64,000 bases of DNA from Streptomyces sp. NBC_01335 (GTDB lineage: Bacteria > Actinomycetota > Actinomycetes > Streptomycetales > Streptomycetaceae). The notes below the pieces were generated by a model, which was not told the origin of the DNA, made no database searches, and saw only the letters and a list, made by a program, of their open reading frames with translations. Positions 36,769-46,472 of the stretch are shown piece by piece. The stretch spans positions 6,495,001 through 6,559,000 of the forward strand of contig NZ_CP108370.1 of the NCBI RefSeq assembly GCF_035953295.1, read 5' to 3'. The position numbers and the translations under genes were made by a program. Numbering within the stretch: position 1 is the stretch's first letter; every line of letters begins with the position of its first letter.

Positions 36769-39700
36769 ATGGCCTCTGGGCCCCGTCTGAGTGTCGTCGT
36801 CCCCTTCATGGACGTGGAGGCTTATCTCGCGGAGTGCCTGGAATCCATTGCGAGACAGACATTCCGTGATTTCGAAGTGATCATGGTCGACGACGGTTCG
36901 ACGGACACGTCCACCGCGATCGCGGAAGAGTTCTGCACGATCGACCCCCGCTTTCGGCTGATACGCCAGGAGAGCCACGGTCCGGGGCACGCACGGAACA
37001 CGGGACTGCGCGCCATGCATCCCGAAGGCGAGTTCCTGGTGTTCGCCGACGGCGACGACGTCATCCCCGAGTACGCCTACGAACTGCTCATCCGCACACT
37101 CTCGGAGTCCGGATCGGATTTCGTCTCCGGCAACGTGCAGATGATGAACTCCACGAAGAAGTGGCAGTCGCCGCTGCATCAGGGTCCGATGCAGCGGGAC
37201 CGGCGTGGTACGCACATCACGCGCTTCGACGCCCTTATCTACGACCGGACCGTCTGGAACAAGGTGTTCCGGCGGAGTTTCTGGGACTACCACTTCATCC
37301 AGTTCCCCGAAGGGGTCCTCTACGAGGACTCCTGGGTGAACATGTTCGCCCACTTCAAGGCCGAGAAGGTCGATGTCATCAACGACGTCGTCTACTTCTG
37401 GCGACGGCGCGACGGCGGGGCCGCGCCCTCCATCACGCAGCGCCACACCGAGCTCAGCAACCTTCAGGACCGCGTCGCGGCCGTGCGGTCCGTGAGCCGT
37501 TTCCTCGGACAGCACCGTTCGCGTGCCTACCGCGAACACAAGCGCAAGTACGACCTCGTATGCCTCAAGTCGGACCTCATGCTGCATCTGAAGGTTCTTC
37601 CCGACGCGGACGAGGAGTACCGCGACGCCTTCATGTACGCCGCCCAGGACTTCCTGAGCGAGGCGGACGACGATCTGATCGAGCAACTCCCCGCCGACGC
37701 CCGGGTGAAGTGGCTCCTCGTCCACCAGGGCCGGCTCGCCGAACTTCTCGACGTCCTCGAATTCGAGCGGAAGGGCGGCCCGCTCCCGGTGCGCCGCCGG
37801 TTCCACAGATACCTGAACTACCCGCACCTCGGAAACCGGGAAACCGGTCTGGAGAAGCGCGACTACCGGCTCGGCAAGGAACTATCGCCGTTCAGTTCGC
37901 TCCACAGCGCCGAGTGGAACGGCGAGTGGCTGACCCTGACCGGATCCGCTTACGTGCGTTTCATCAATGTGCACAAGCGGCACATGTCGACGAAGATGCT
38001 GGCCCTGCGGAACAAGAAGCTGGGCAACACGCTCGTCAATCTCGCGAAGACCACGTATTACCCGCAGGCGACCGAGCACTCGAACCAGAATCGCTACTGC
38101 TACGACTGGGCCGGATTCGAGAGCCGGTTCGACACCACTCGCCTGAAGAAGAAGGGCGAGTGGGTCGAGGGCACCTGGGACATCGCCGCCGGCGTGTTCA
38201 GCCGCGGCCTGTTCCGGTACAAGAGCATCGGGCGCGGCGGAGCGGGATCCGCGGCCAACCCGCCGATCCGCTACGTCGACAACAACACCCGGATCGTCCC
38301 CCTTTTCGTCCAGGGCGGCCTCAAGCTCCGTGTCGAAAGGGTGCGGTGCCGCATCACACGGCACCGGGTGACCGGCCAGTACCTCGAACTCGGCGGTGTC
38401 TACCTCGGACCCACCGTCCCGGAATGGGGTAAATTCCGCGTCACCAGTCTGAACGGCGCCGGCAAACACGACTCCTGGATGTCGTTCCAGCCCGGCGGTG
38501 ACGGCTGGTGCACGTTCGCCGCGCGCATTCCGCTCAGCCACCTCGTGCCCGGAACACGCGGAAACGGCGACGGCTCGGTACCCCAGGCATGGACCATGGG
38601 GAGCAACGGCTGGAAGACGACGGTCCACGTCGAGGGCCGCAAGGGGGCCCTGTACCCCGTCATGGCGCAGGACACGGACGACGGCCACTACCGGATGCCC
38701 GAGGAGCTCCAGACGCAGGAGGGCGACCGCGAGATCGTCGTCCACCGCAACGGATCGGGGTACGTCGTCCTCTTCGAGCGCGCGGCCCTGCCGCTCGTCG
38801 CGGACTACCACTGGCGCGAGGACGGCAGCCTGGAGATCGTCGGCAGGTACTCCTGCGCCGGCCAGCTGCCTCCGGACACGACGGCCGACGCGCACGTGGT
38901 GGTCCGCTCGCGCGCCCATGGCGCCGAACGCGCGGTGGCCATCCAGTGGGCCGGAGACCGCTTCCGCTGCGTGGTCACCCCCGCGGCGATGCGGACCCTC
39001 GCCGGGGACATCCCGCTCGCCGCGGGCCGGTGGGACTTCTTCCTCCGCCGTCAGGACCCGTCCGTCGTGGCCCCGGACCAGCGTCTGGCCGACCTCACCC
39101 TGAAGATCGAGCAGAGCCTCATCCCCACCTTCCCGCAGGAAGTCGAGGAAGGCGGCCGCGGATACGAGCTCCAGGCGGAGGCGTACGACAGGCTCTCCCT
39201 CCTCGTCCGCTCCGCGATGGCCGAGGACGCCCGGGGCCCGTACCGGCAGAAGCTGCTGCGCACCAAGTACTACCCCCAGGCGCGCCGTACCCACATCAAG
39301 CCCGCCGTGCTGTTCGACGCCTTCAAGGGCACGCAGTACTCGGACAGCCCGCGAGCCGTCCACGAGGAGATGGTCCGGCGCGAAGTCGCCCTGGAACACC
39401 TCTGGGTGGTCCGCGACGACCAGGTCCAGGTCCCGCCCACGGCCCGGCCCGTGCGCATGTGGTCGCGGGAGTGGTACGACGCCCTGGCGACCTCCCGTTA
39501 CATCGTCGCCAACAACCATCTCCCCGACTGGTTCGAGAAGCGTCAGGACCAGGTGGTCGTCCAGACCTGGCACGGTACGCCGCTCAAGAAGATCGGCCAC
39601 GACATCGAAGCCGTCCACTTCGCCGACCAGCGCTATCTGGAGCGGGTCGCGAAGGAGGTGCAGAACTGGGACATGCTGGTCTCGCCCAACAGCTTCTCCA

Positions 39701-40563
39701 CCCCCATCCTCAAGCGGGCCTTCCAGTTCCCCGGAGAGATGGTCGAGTGCGGGTACCCCCGCAACGACATCCTGCGCCGGCCCGGCATGGAGCGCCGCGC
39801 GGCCGAGATCAGGCAGAGCATCGGCCTTCCCCCGGGCAAGCGCATCATCATGTACGCCCCGACCTGGCGCGACGACCAGTTCTACGCACCCGGCAAGTAC
39901 AAGTTCGACTTCCGGATCGACCTCGACGACGCCCGCGCACGGCTCGGCTCCGACCACGTGCTGATGGTCCGCCGCCACCCCAACGTGGTGGACCCGGTCC
40001 CCGGCGCGGGGGACGGCTTCGTCTTCGACGTGTCGGACTACCCCGACATGGCGGATCTCTCGCTCATCACCGACGTGATGATCACGGACTACTCGTCGCT
40101 GATGTTCGACTTCGTCAACACTGGGCGCCCCATCCTCTTCTTCACCTACGACCTCGACCACTACCGCGACACCTTGCGCGGCTTCTACTTCGACTTCGAG
40201 CGGAGCGCCCCCGGCCCGCTGCTCTCCGAATCGGCCGAGCTGATCTCGGCCATCGCGAACGTGGACCGGATCGAGGAGGACTACGCGGAGCGGTACCGCT
40301 GGTTCCAGCAGCAGTTCTGCGACCTCGACGACGGGTACGCCGCGTCCCGGCTCGCCGAGCACGTCCTCGCGGCCGGCGGCGACCTGGACGCCCGGCGGGT
40401 CGGCGGGACGGACATCGACATGATGTTCCCCGGGCCGCACGGGCCGCTCGCCCTCGAAACCGGTGCTCCGCCGGCGGAAGGCGTGGCCCGCGCCATGACC
40501 TACCCCGCCCCGCACCGGCCCTCGGACCAGTACGCCGCGAGGACGGATTCCCTCCATGTCTGA
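36769..40563 (+). CDS. Bifunctional GT2 glycosyltransferase / TagF-like glycerophosphotransferase
   Basis: This 1264-residue fusion begins with a family 2 GT-A domain (about 1-230: RLSVVVPFMDVEAYLAECLES, VDDGSTD, the metal motif FADGDD). A long helical and beta-rich middle follows (about 300-790). It ends with a CDP-glycerol:polyglycerophosphate glycerophosphotransferase domain (about 800-1230) carrying TWHGTPLKKIGHD near residue 934 and ITDYSSLMFDF near 1104, both catalytic in TagF. It probably builds a teichoic-acid-like or phosphoglycerol-decorated wall polymer at the inner membrane face. GGAG precedes the ATG. It overlaps the next gene by 8 bp. The LCP ligase nearby could attach the polymer. 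Confidence 0.88.
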   Translation: MASGPRLSVVVPFMDVEAYLAECLESIARQTFRDFEVIMVDDGSTDTSTAIAEEFCTIDPRFRLIRQESHGPGHARNTGLRAMHPEGEFLVFADGDDVIPEYAYELLIRTLSESGSDFVSGNVQMMNSTKKWQSPLHQGPMQRDRRGTHITRFDALIYDRTVWNKVFRRSFWDYHFIQFPEGVLYEDSWVNMFAHFKAEKVDVINDVVYFWRRRDGGAAPSITQRHTELSNLQDRVAAVRSVSRFLGQHRSRAYREHKRKYDLVCLKSDLMLHLKVLPDADEEYRDAFMYAAQDFLSEADDDLIEQLPADARVKWLLVHQGRLAELLDVLEFERKGGPLPVRRRFHRYLNYPHLGNRETGLEKRDYRLGKELSPFSSLHSAEWNGEWLTLTGSAYVRFINVHKRHMSTKMLALRNKKLGNTLVNLAKTTYYPQATEHSNQNRYCYDWAGFESRFDTTRLKKKGEWVEGTWDIAAGVFSRGLFRYKSIGRGGAGSAANPPIRYVDNNTRIVPLFVQGGLKLRVERVRCRITRHRVTGQYLELGGVYLGPTVPEWGKFRVTSLNGAGKHDSWMSFQPGGDGWCTFAARIPLSHLVPGTRGNGDGSVPQAWTMGSNGWKTTVHVEGRKGALYPVMAQDTDDGHYRMPEELQTQEGDREIVVHRNGSGYVVLFERAALPLVADYHWREDGSLEIVGRYSCAGQLPPDTTADAHVVVRSRAHGAERAVAIQWAGDRFRCVVTPAAMRTLAGDIPLAAGRWDFFLRRQDPSVVAPDQRLADLTLKIEQSLIPTFPQEVEEGGRGYELQAEAYDRLSLLVRSAMAEDARGPYRQKLLRTKYYPQARRTHIKPAVLFDAFKGTQYSDSPRAVHEEMVRREVALEHLWVVRDDQVQVPPTARPVRMWSREWYDALATSRYIVANNHLPDWFEKRQDQVVVQTWHGTPLKKIGHDIEAVHFADQRYLERVAKEVQNWDMLVSPNSFSTPILKRAFQFPGEMVECGYPRNDILRRPGMERRAAEIRQSIGLPPGKRIIMYAPTWRDDQFYAPGKYKFDFRIDLDDARARLGSDHVLMVRRHPNVVDPVPGAGDGFVFDVSDYPDMADLSLITDVMITDYSSLMFDFVNTGRPILFFTYDLDHYRDTLRGFYFDFERSAPGPLLSESAELISAIANVDRIEEDYAERYRWFQQQFCDLDDGYAASRLAEHVLAAGGDLDARRVGGTDIDMMFPGPHGPLALETGAPPAEGVARAMTYPAPHRPSDQYAARTDSLHV

Positions 40564-42091
40564 CGCAGTCCCGGCCGGCCGCCAGATCTTCGACGGGGTG
40601 GACACGTCCGGCAGGTTCCCCGTCGACTACAGGTTCGCCCACGCCAAGAACGGCAACCGGCGGCTGATGGTCGTCTTCGCCCATCCCTTCGCGCCCGACG
40701 AGTACGGGTGGGCCGACGGGGTCCTGGACGGGACGCGGTCCAACATCCTGTGGATCCGGGACAATTTCGACGGTGAGAACAGCTACTACCTGTGCAAGGA
40801 GATGGATTTCGGGCTGGAGGAGTCCGTCATCGGCCTCATCTCCAACGTCATGCACGCGCTGGAACTGACGCCGGACGACTGCATCATGTTCGGCAGCTCG
40901 ACGGGCGGTACGGCCGCGCTGTACTACGGACTGAAGTACGGCTTCCGCTCCATCGTGGCCGGTGATCCGCAGTTCGCCGTCGGCTCCTTCGCGAAGCAGC
41001 ACACGCAGTCCACCGCCCGCTTCATGACGGGCGAGGACGTCCCGGACCGGAACGTCGAGATCCTCGATGCGCTGCTGCCGGAGACGGTGTGGCTCAGTGG
41101 CAACCGCGACGCCGACATCTACGTGATCTCGTCGCCCGGGGGCGCGCGGTACGAGCAGCACGTGGAGCCGTACATCGGGCACTTCCGGGACTACGGCAAC
41201 GTCAACTTCATCCACCACGACTCCCCGCTCGACGTCGGCCACGACAAGGCGGCCTCGCGCAACCTCCCGGTCATGCTGGGGCTCGCCCACCTCCTCGTCG
41301 ACGGCGTCACTCCGCGCATCGGGTCGATCCGGACCGGGTACGAGCAGCCGGAGCGCGGCACAGCCGGTATCGACGCGTACCTGAGGTCGACCTCCCTGCT
41401 CCAGGAATCCTTCCCCGCACCCGTCGTCGACGCGCCGGTGTCCGGGGCAACGGCGCCGGGGTCGACCGTGCCGTTCACCGGCTCCGCGCCCGGAGCGGTG
41501 CGGGTGAGTCTCTGGGAGAACGGAAAATTCCTGTTCTCTCCGCAGGTCGCGCCGGACGGCCGCTGGAGCTGGGACCCGGGCCGCGACTGGACCGCGGGCA
41601 AGCACGTCGTGCGCCTGTTCGCCGTGGACGCAGTCGGCCACCACTCTCCGCGGACCGAGGCCGTCTTCCATGTCCCGGCGGTGAACGCCGCCGCGTCCGG
41701 TGCGGCAGCACCCACTCAGGGCGCCGGGGGACAGGGGGCGTACCGCGTGCCGACGACGAGGCCCACCGCGCCGATGGTGTGGGAACCGGCCGACGGCCTG
41801 CGGCTGCCGGGTCCCGCGGTGGTGCTGACGGGGTACGCCCCGGGCTCCGCACGTGTGGAGTTCGTCGAAGGCGGGCTGCGGCTCGGTGTGGTCCAGGTGG
41901 CACCGGACGGCACCTGGGCGTGGGACTCCGGCTGGTCGTGGATGCCGGGTGCGCACGACGTCGAGTGCTTCGCGGTGGACCCCATGGGAAACGAGTCCGT
42001 GCGGGCGTCGGTGCGCTTCGCCGTGGCCGGCCCGGAAGACAGCCACGGCGGGATCAGGCCGCCGGCCTCCGGCTACGCCGGGCACTACTGA
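40556..42091 (+). CDS. Alpha/beta-hydrolase-like protein with two Ig-like repeats
   Basis: A 511-residue protein. Residues about 35-265 form an alpha/beta-hydrolase-like domain with a nucleophile elbow GSSTGG and a late histidine (LDVGHDKAAS). The overall look resembles the Asp2-type glycan acyltransferase or accessory-Sec fold. Two Ig-like repeats follow (about 300-375 and 400-485), each with the pattern VAPDG-W-WD-G then FAVD--G. There is no signal peptide or anchor, odd for Ig-like domains. It overlaps the GT2-TagF gene by 8 bp and is surely co-translated, so a role in modifying or presenting the polymer is likely. I cannot name a family with certainty. Confidence 0.65.
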   Translation: MSDAVPAGRQIFDGVDTSGRFPVDYRFAHAKNGNRRLMVVFAHPFAPDEYGWADGVLDGTRSNILWIRDNFDGENSYYLCKEMDFGLEESVIGLISNVMHALELTPDDCIMFGSSTGGTAALYYGLKYGFRSIVAGDPQFAVGSFAKQHTQSTARFMTGEDVPDRNVEILDALLPETVWLSGNRDADIYVISSPGGARYEQHVEPYIGHFRDYGNVNFIHHDSPLDVGHDKAASRNLPVMLGLAHLLVDGVTPRIGSIRTGYEQPERGTAGIDAYLRSTSLLQESFPAPVVDAPVSGATAPGSTVPFTGSAPGAVRVSLWENGKFLFSPQVAPDGRWSWDPGRDWTAGKHVVRLFAVDAVGHHSPRTEAVFHVPAVNAAASGAAAPTQGAGGQGAYRVPTTRPTAPMVWEPADGLRLPGPAVVLTGYAPGSARVEFVEGGLRLGVVQVAPDGTWAWDSGWSWMPGAHDVECFAVDPMGNESVRASVRFAVAGPEDSHGGIRPPASGYAGHY

Positions 42092-42975
42092 CCCGTGCGG
42101 ACCGTCATGACGAGGGCCCGGTGGTCCGAGACGCCGGTGTCCCGGACGGCACAGCCGGTCCGGGGGAGTGCGGTGAACTCGTAGTCCAGCTTCGACCCCG
42201 AGGCATGGGTGTCCCGGCCCGCCCGCGAGGAGGGCGACGCCTGGTCGCACTCCCGGTAGCGGCGGTACGCCTCGTCCGGCCAGATCCAGCGATACGTGTC
42301 GTCCGCCGCCGTCGGAGGGGAGCTGTTCAGGTCGCCCCCGAACACGGTGCGGGGACCCGCGGCCCCGAACAGCGCCGCGAGCTGGTCGTCGCGGTACTCC
42401 CACCGCGGGTGTGCCTTGTCGGCCCCCACCAGGCTCAGATGCGCGTCGCAGACCTGGACGTCGCGGGTCGCCACGGTCGCGCACCGGATGCCCCGTCGCA
42501 GCCCCACCACCGGCTGCGGCGTCGGCACCTGTTCGACGTGGGAGAGGGGCGAGGAGGCCAGCACCGCGATGCCCGCCGTGCCGCCGAGCCGCTGCGCGCA
42601 CCGGACGGGGGTGTCCGTGCCGTCGGCGGCACGGTAGGAGTACGCCTGGAAGGTGCTGTGCCAGCTCCCGCCCAGCTCCTTCCGTGCCAGGGCGAGATCG
42701 TCGGCGCACACTTCCTGGAGCATGATCACTCCGGCGCCCCCGGCGGTGGCGAGTTCCTCGACGGCGTCGATCTTCTGCCGGCGCGAGCCGGTGTCCTCGC
42801 AGCCCCACTGCCGGACGCCGCACATGTTCCAGGTGGCGATCCGCAGTTCCTCCGGACCCGCCCGGGAACTTCGCGCACGGGTGGCGGACAGCACGGTCAG
42901 CAGCGTGCAGAGACACAGCAGGACCGCGCCGAGCACGACCGACCACCTGCGACGGCGCCGTTCCCACCACATCAC
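42085..42975 (-). CDS. Membrane-anchored endonuclease/exonuclease/phosphatase (EEP) family protein
   Basis: A 296-residue protein with a basic start and one helix (about 12-30, WSVVLGAVLLCLCTLLTVLSA), then an EEP domain outside the membrane. Catalytic motifs are present: RIATWNMCG, the metal Glu in MLQEV, GGDLNSSP and the final SDHRALV. Family members cleave phosphodiesters in nucleic acids, phosphoinositides or sphingomyelin. The target here is unknown. Its stop overlaps the convergent hydrolase gene by 7 bp. Several cysteines (CGVRQWGCEDT and others) suggest disulfides, consistent with export. Confidence 0.8.
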   Translation of the reverse strand: MMWWERRRRRWSVVLGAVLLCLCTLLTVLSATRARSSRAGPEELRIATWNMCGVRQWGCEDTGSRRQKIDAVEELATAGGAGVIMLQEVCADDLALARKELGGSWHSTFQAYSYRAADGTDTPVRCAQRLGGTAGIAVLASSPLSHVEQVPTPQPVVGLRRGIRCATVATRDVQVCDAHLSLVGADKAHPRWEYRDDQLAALFGAAGPRTVFGGDLNSSPPTAADDTYRWIWPDEAYRRYRECDQASPSSRAGRDTHASGSKLDYEFTALPRTGCAVRDTGVSDHRALVMTVRTGQ

Positions 42976-43051
42976 CCGGTCAGCTTACGCGGCACGCTCC
43001 CGCGCCCGTCCGCCGCCGTCGCGCCCCGGCACCCGGCCCACCCGCACGAGA

Positions 43052-43086
43052 ACGGGCCGTACGGAGGTGTCCTCCGCACGGCCCGT
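43052..43086. terminator. Terminator hairpin downstream of fadB
   Basis: Arms of 16 nt (43052-43067 and 43071-43086) pair with one mismatch around a TGT loop. It lies between the EEP gene start and the fadB stop and would end the fadAB transcript. Confidence 0.75.
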
Positions 43087-43119
43087 CCACGTCAGCCGGA
43101 TGCTGTCCGGCCCCGGGTG

Positions 43120-45249
43120 TTACGCCGGTACGCTCGCCACGCCCGGCGCCAGGAACGGCTTGCCGTTCACCCGCGCGGAGACGCCCGCCCGGTCCAGGTA
43201 CGGCGTGATGCCGCCCAGGTGGAACGGCCAGCCCGCACCGGTGATCAGGCAGAGGTCGATGTCCTGCGCCTCGGCGACGACGCCCTCGTCGAGCATCAGG
43301 CCGATCTCCTCGGCCACCGCGTCCAGGACGCGGTCACGGGTCTGCTCCTCCGTCAGGACGGTGTCCCCCTGCTTCAGGAGAGCGGCGACCTCGGGGTCCA
43401 GCTCCGGCTTCCCGGAGTCGTAGACGTAGAAGCCGCGCTTGCCCGCCTCGACGACCGCCGCGAGGTTCGCGGAGACGGTGAAGCGCTCCGGGAAGGCACG
43501 GTGCAGGGTCTCGGAGACGTGCAGACCGATCGCCGGGCCCACCAGCTCCAGCAGGACCAGCGGCGACATCGGCAGACCGAGCGGCTCGACGGCGCGCTCG
43601 GCGACGGCGACCGGGGTGCCCTCGTCGATGACGTTCTGGATCTCGCCCATGAAGCGGGTGAGGATGCGGTTGACGACGAACGCCGGGGCGTCCTTCACCA
43701 GCACCGCGGTCTTCTTCAGCTTCCGGGCCACGCCGAACGCCGTCGCCAGCGCCGCGTCGTCGGTCCGCTCGCCGCGCACGATCTCCAGAAGGGGGAGGAT
43801 CGCGACCGGGTTGAAGAAGTGGAAGCCGACGACCCGCTCCGGGTTCTTCAGCTTCGACGCCATCTCGGTGACCGAGAGCGAGGAGGTGTTGGTGGCGAGG
43901 ATCGCGTGCGCCGGGGCGACCGCCTCGACCTCCGCGAACACCTGCTGCTTGACGCCGATCTCCTCGAAGACGGCCTCGATGATGAAGTCGGCGTCGGAGA
44001 AGCCCTCCGCCTTGTCCAGCACACCGGACACCAGGGCCTTGAGACGGTTCGCCTTGTCCTGGTTGATACGGCCCTTGCCGAGCAGCTTGTCGATCTCGGC
44101 GTGGACGTAGCCCACACCCTTGTCGACACGCGCCTGGTCGATGTCCGTGAGGACGACCGGTACCTCCAGGCGGCGCAGGAAGAGCAGCGCGAGCTGGCTG
44201 GCCATCAGACCGGCGCCGACGACACCGACCTTGGTGACCGGACGGGCCAGGCTCTTGTCCGGAGCGCCGGCCGGGCGCTTGGCGCGCTTCTGCACGAGGT
44301 TGAAGGCGTACAGCCCGGAGCGCAGCTCACCGCTCATGATGAGGTCGGCGAGCGCCTGGTCCTCGGCGTCGAAGCCGGCGCCCAGGTCGCCGTCCTTGGC
44401 GGCGGCGATGATCTCCAGCGCGCGGTAGGCGGCGGGGGCCGCGCCGTGCACCTTGGAGTCCGCGACGGCCCGGCCGCGCGCGACGGCCTGGTCCCAGGCG
44501 TCGCCGCGGTCGATCTCGGCGCGCTCGACGTCGATCTCGCCCTTGAGGACGCCGGCCGTCCACACGAGCGACCGCTCCAGGAAGTCCGCGCCGTCGAAGA
44601 GCGCGTCGGCGATGCCGAGCTCGAAGACCTGCGCGCCCTTGAGCTGGCGGTTCTGGTTCAGCGAGTTCTCGATGATGACCGAGACCGCGCGGTCGGCGCC
44701 GATCAGGTTCGGCAGCAGCGCGCAGCCGCCCCAGCCGGGCACCAGGCCGAGGAAGACCTCGGGCAGCGAGAAGGCGGGGAGCGCCTTGGAGACGGTGCGG
44801 TACGAGCAGTGCAGGCCGACCTCGACCCCGCCGCCCATCGCCGCGCCGTTGTAGTACGCGAAGGTCGGGACCGCGAGGGAGGAGAGGCGGCGGAAGACGG
44901 CGTGGCCGCCCTTGCCGATCCGCACCGCGTCCTCGTGGTTCTTCAGGACTTCGAGGCCCTTGAGGTCGGCGCCCACGGCGAAGATGAACGGCTTGCCGGT
45001 GATGCCGACGCCGACGATCGAACCCTCGGACGCCTCCTTCTCGACCTGGTCGATCGCGGCGTCCAGGTTGGTCAGCGACTGCGGGCCGAAGGTGGTCGGC
45101 TTGGTGTGGTCCAGGCCGTTGTCCAGCGTGATGAGGGCGAACCTGCCCGCGCCTGCCGGGAGGTCGAGGTGGCGCACGTGCGCCTGGGTGACGACCTCGC
45201 CCGGGAACAGCTCGGCCGCTCCCTTCAGCAGCTCGGTGGTGGAGCTCAC
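43120..45249 (-). CDS. fadB: Fatty-acid oxidation complex alpha subunit (enoyl-CoA hydratase/3-hydroxyacyl-CoA dehydrogenase)
   Basis: A 709-residue two-part enzyme of beta-oxidation. The N-terminal crotonase domain (about 20-260) has the oxyanion segments FIFAVGADLKG and YNGAAMGGGVE. The NAD-binding dehydrogenase (from about 320) shows VGVVGAGLMASQLALLF, and the HAD signature VVGFHFFNPV is followed by the C-terminal helical domains. It hydrates trans-enoyl-CoA and oxidises 3-hydroxyacyl-CoA. GTG 45249 overlaps the thiolase stop by 4 nt, so the two subunits are co-translated. Confidence 0.93.
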   Translation of the reverse strand: MSSTTELLKGAAELFPGEVVTQAHVRHLDLPAGAGRFALITLDNGLDHTKPTTFGPQSLTNLDAAIDQVEKEASEGSIVGVGITGKPFIFAVGADLKGLEVLKNHEDAVRIGKGGHAVFRRLSSLAVPTFAYYNGAAMGGGVEVGLHCSYRTVSKALPAFSLPEVFLGLVPGWGGCALLPNLIGADRAVSVIIENSLNQNRQLKGAQVFELGIADALFDGADFLERSLVWTAGVLKGEIDVERAEIDRGDAWDQAVARGRAVADSKVHGAAPAAYRALEIIAAAKDGDLGAGFDAEDQALADLIMSGELRSGLYAFNLVQKRAKRPAGAPDKSLARPVTKVGVVGAGLMASQLALLFLRRLEVPVVLTDIDQARVDKGVGYVHAEIDKLLGKGRINQDKANRLKALVSGVLDKAEGFSDADFIIEAVFEEIGVKQQVFAEVEAVAPAHAILATNTSSLSVTEMASKLKNPERVVGFHFFNPVAILPLLEIVRGERTDDAALATAFGVARKLKKTAVLVKDAPAFVVNRILTRFMGEIQNVIDEGTPVAVAERAVEPLGLPMSPLVLLELVGPAIGLHVSETLHRAFPERFTVSANLAAVVEAGKRGFYVYDSGKPELDPEVAALLKQGDTVLTEEQTRDRVLDAVAEEIGLMLDEGVVAEAQDIDLCLITGAGWPFHLGGITPYLDRAGVSARVNGKPFLAPGVASVPA

Positions 45250-46472
45250 TTGGTGCCTCCGTCGGCGTCGAAGTGCGGGTTCTCCCAGATGACCGTGGCG
45301 CCCATGCCGAAGCCCACGCACATCGTGGTGATGCCGTAGCGGACCTCCGGCTGCTCCTCGAACTGGCGGGCCAGCTGGGTCATCAGACGGACGCCGGAGG
45401 AGGCGAGCGGGTGGCCGTACGCGATGGCGCCCCCGTACTGGTTGACGCGCGGGTCGTCGTCGGCGATGCCGTAGTGGTCGAGCAGGGCGAGGACCTGCAC
45501 GGCGAACGCCTCGTTGACCTCGAAGAGGCCGATGTCGTCGATGGTCAGACCGGCCTTGGCCAGCGCCTTCTCGGTCGCCGGGATCGGGCCGTAGCCCATG
45601 ACCTCCGGCTCGACGCCGGCGAAGGCGTACGACACGAGACGCATCCGGACCGGCAGGCCCAGCTCACGGGCGACGTCCTCGGCGGCGAGCAGCGAGGCGG
45701 TGGCGCCGTCGTTGAGCCCCGCCGCGTTGCCGGCCGTGACGCGGCCGTGCGGACGGAACGGGGTCTTGAGGCCCGCGAGGGACTCCATCGTGGTGCCCGG
45801 GCGCATCGGCTCGTCGGCGGTGACCAGGCCCCAGCCGGTCTCGCCGGCCTCGGCGTTGGTGCGGCGCACCGAGATCGGCACCAGGTCCTGCTGGATCTTG
45901 CCGTTGGCGTACGCCTTGGCGGCCTTCTCCTGCGAGCGCACGGCGTAGGCGTCGGCGCGTTCCTTGGTGATCTGCGGGTAGCGGTCGTGCAGGTTCTCGG
46001 CGGTCATGCCCATGAAGAGGGCGGACTCGTCGACCAGCTTCTCCGAGACGAAGCGAGGGTTCGGGTCCACGCCCTCGCCCATCGGGTGGCGGCCCATGTG
46101 CTCGACACCGCCGGCCACGACGACGTCGTAGGCGCCGAAGGCGATGGAGCCGGCCGTCGTGGTGACGGCGGTCAGCGCGCCCGCGCACATGCGGTCGATC
46201 GAGTAGCCGGGGACGGACTGCGGCAGACCGGCCAGGATTCCGGCGGTCCGGCCGAGGGTGAGGCCCTGGTCGCCGATCTGGGTGGTCGCGGCGATGGCGA
46301 CCTCGTCGATCTTCGCGGGGTCCAGGTCCGGGTTGCGGCGCAGCAGCTCCCGGATGGCCTTCACGACGAGATCGTCGGCGCGGGTCTCGTGGTAGATGCC
46401 CTTCGGGCCCGCTTTGCCGAACGGGGTGCGGACGCCGTCGACGAAGACGACGTCCCGGATGGTACGAGGCAC
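45246..46472 (-). CDS. fadA: Acetyl-CoA acyltransferase (3-ketoacyl-CoA thiolase)
   Basis: A 408-residue thiolase. The acyl-accepting cysteine is in DRMCAGALTAV; the histidine and second cysteine are in NQYGGAIAYGHPLASSG and TMCVGFGMGAT. It cleaves 3-ketoacyl-CoA to acetyl-CoA and a shortened acyl-CoA in the cytoplasm. It is first in a two-gene operon with fadB, as in S. coelicolor SCO6026-6027 (from memory). ATG 46472 is preceded by GGAGAG. Confidence 0.94.
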   Translation of the reverse strand: MPRTIRDVVFVDGVRTPFGKAGPKGIYHETRADDLVVKAIRELLRRNPDLDPAKIDEVAIAATTQIGDQGLTLGRTAGILAGLPQSVPGYSIDRMCAGALTAVTTTAGSIAFGAYDVVVAGGVEHMGRHPMGEGVDPNPRFVSEKLVDESALFMGMTAENLHDRYPQITKERADAYAVRSQEKAAKAYANGKIQQDLVPISVRRTNAEAGETGWGLVTADEPMRPGTTMESLAGLKTPFRPHGRVTAGNAAGLNDGATASLLAAEDVARELGLPVRMRLVSYAFAGVEPEVMGYGPIPATEKALAKAGLTIDDIGLFEVNEAFAVQVLALLDHYGIADDDPRVNQYGGAIAYGHPLASSGVRLMTQLARQFEEQPEVRYGITTMCVGFGMGATVIWENPHFDADGGTK

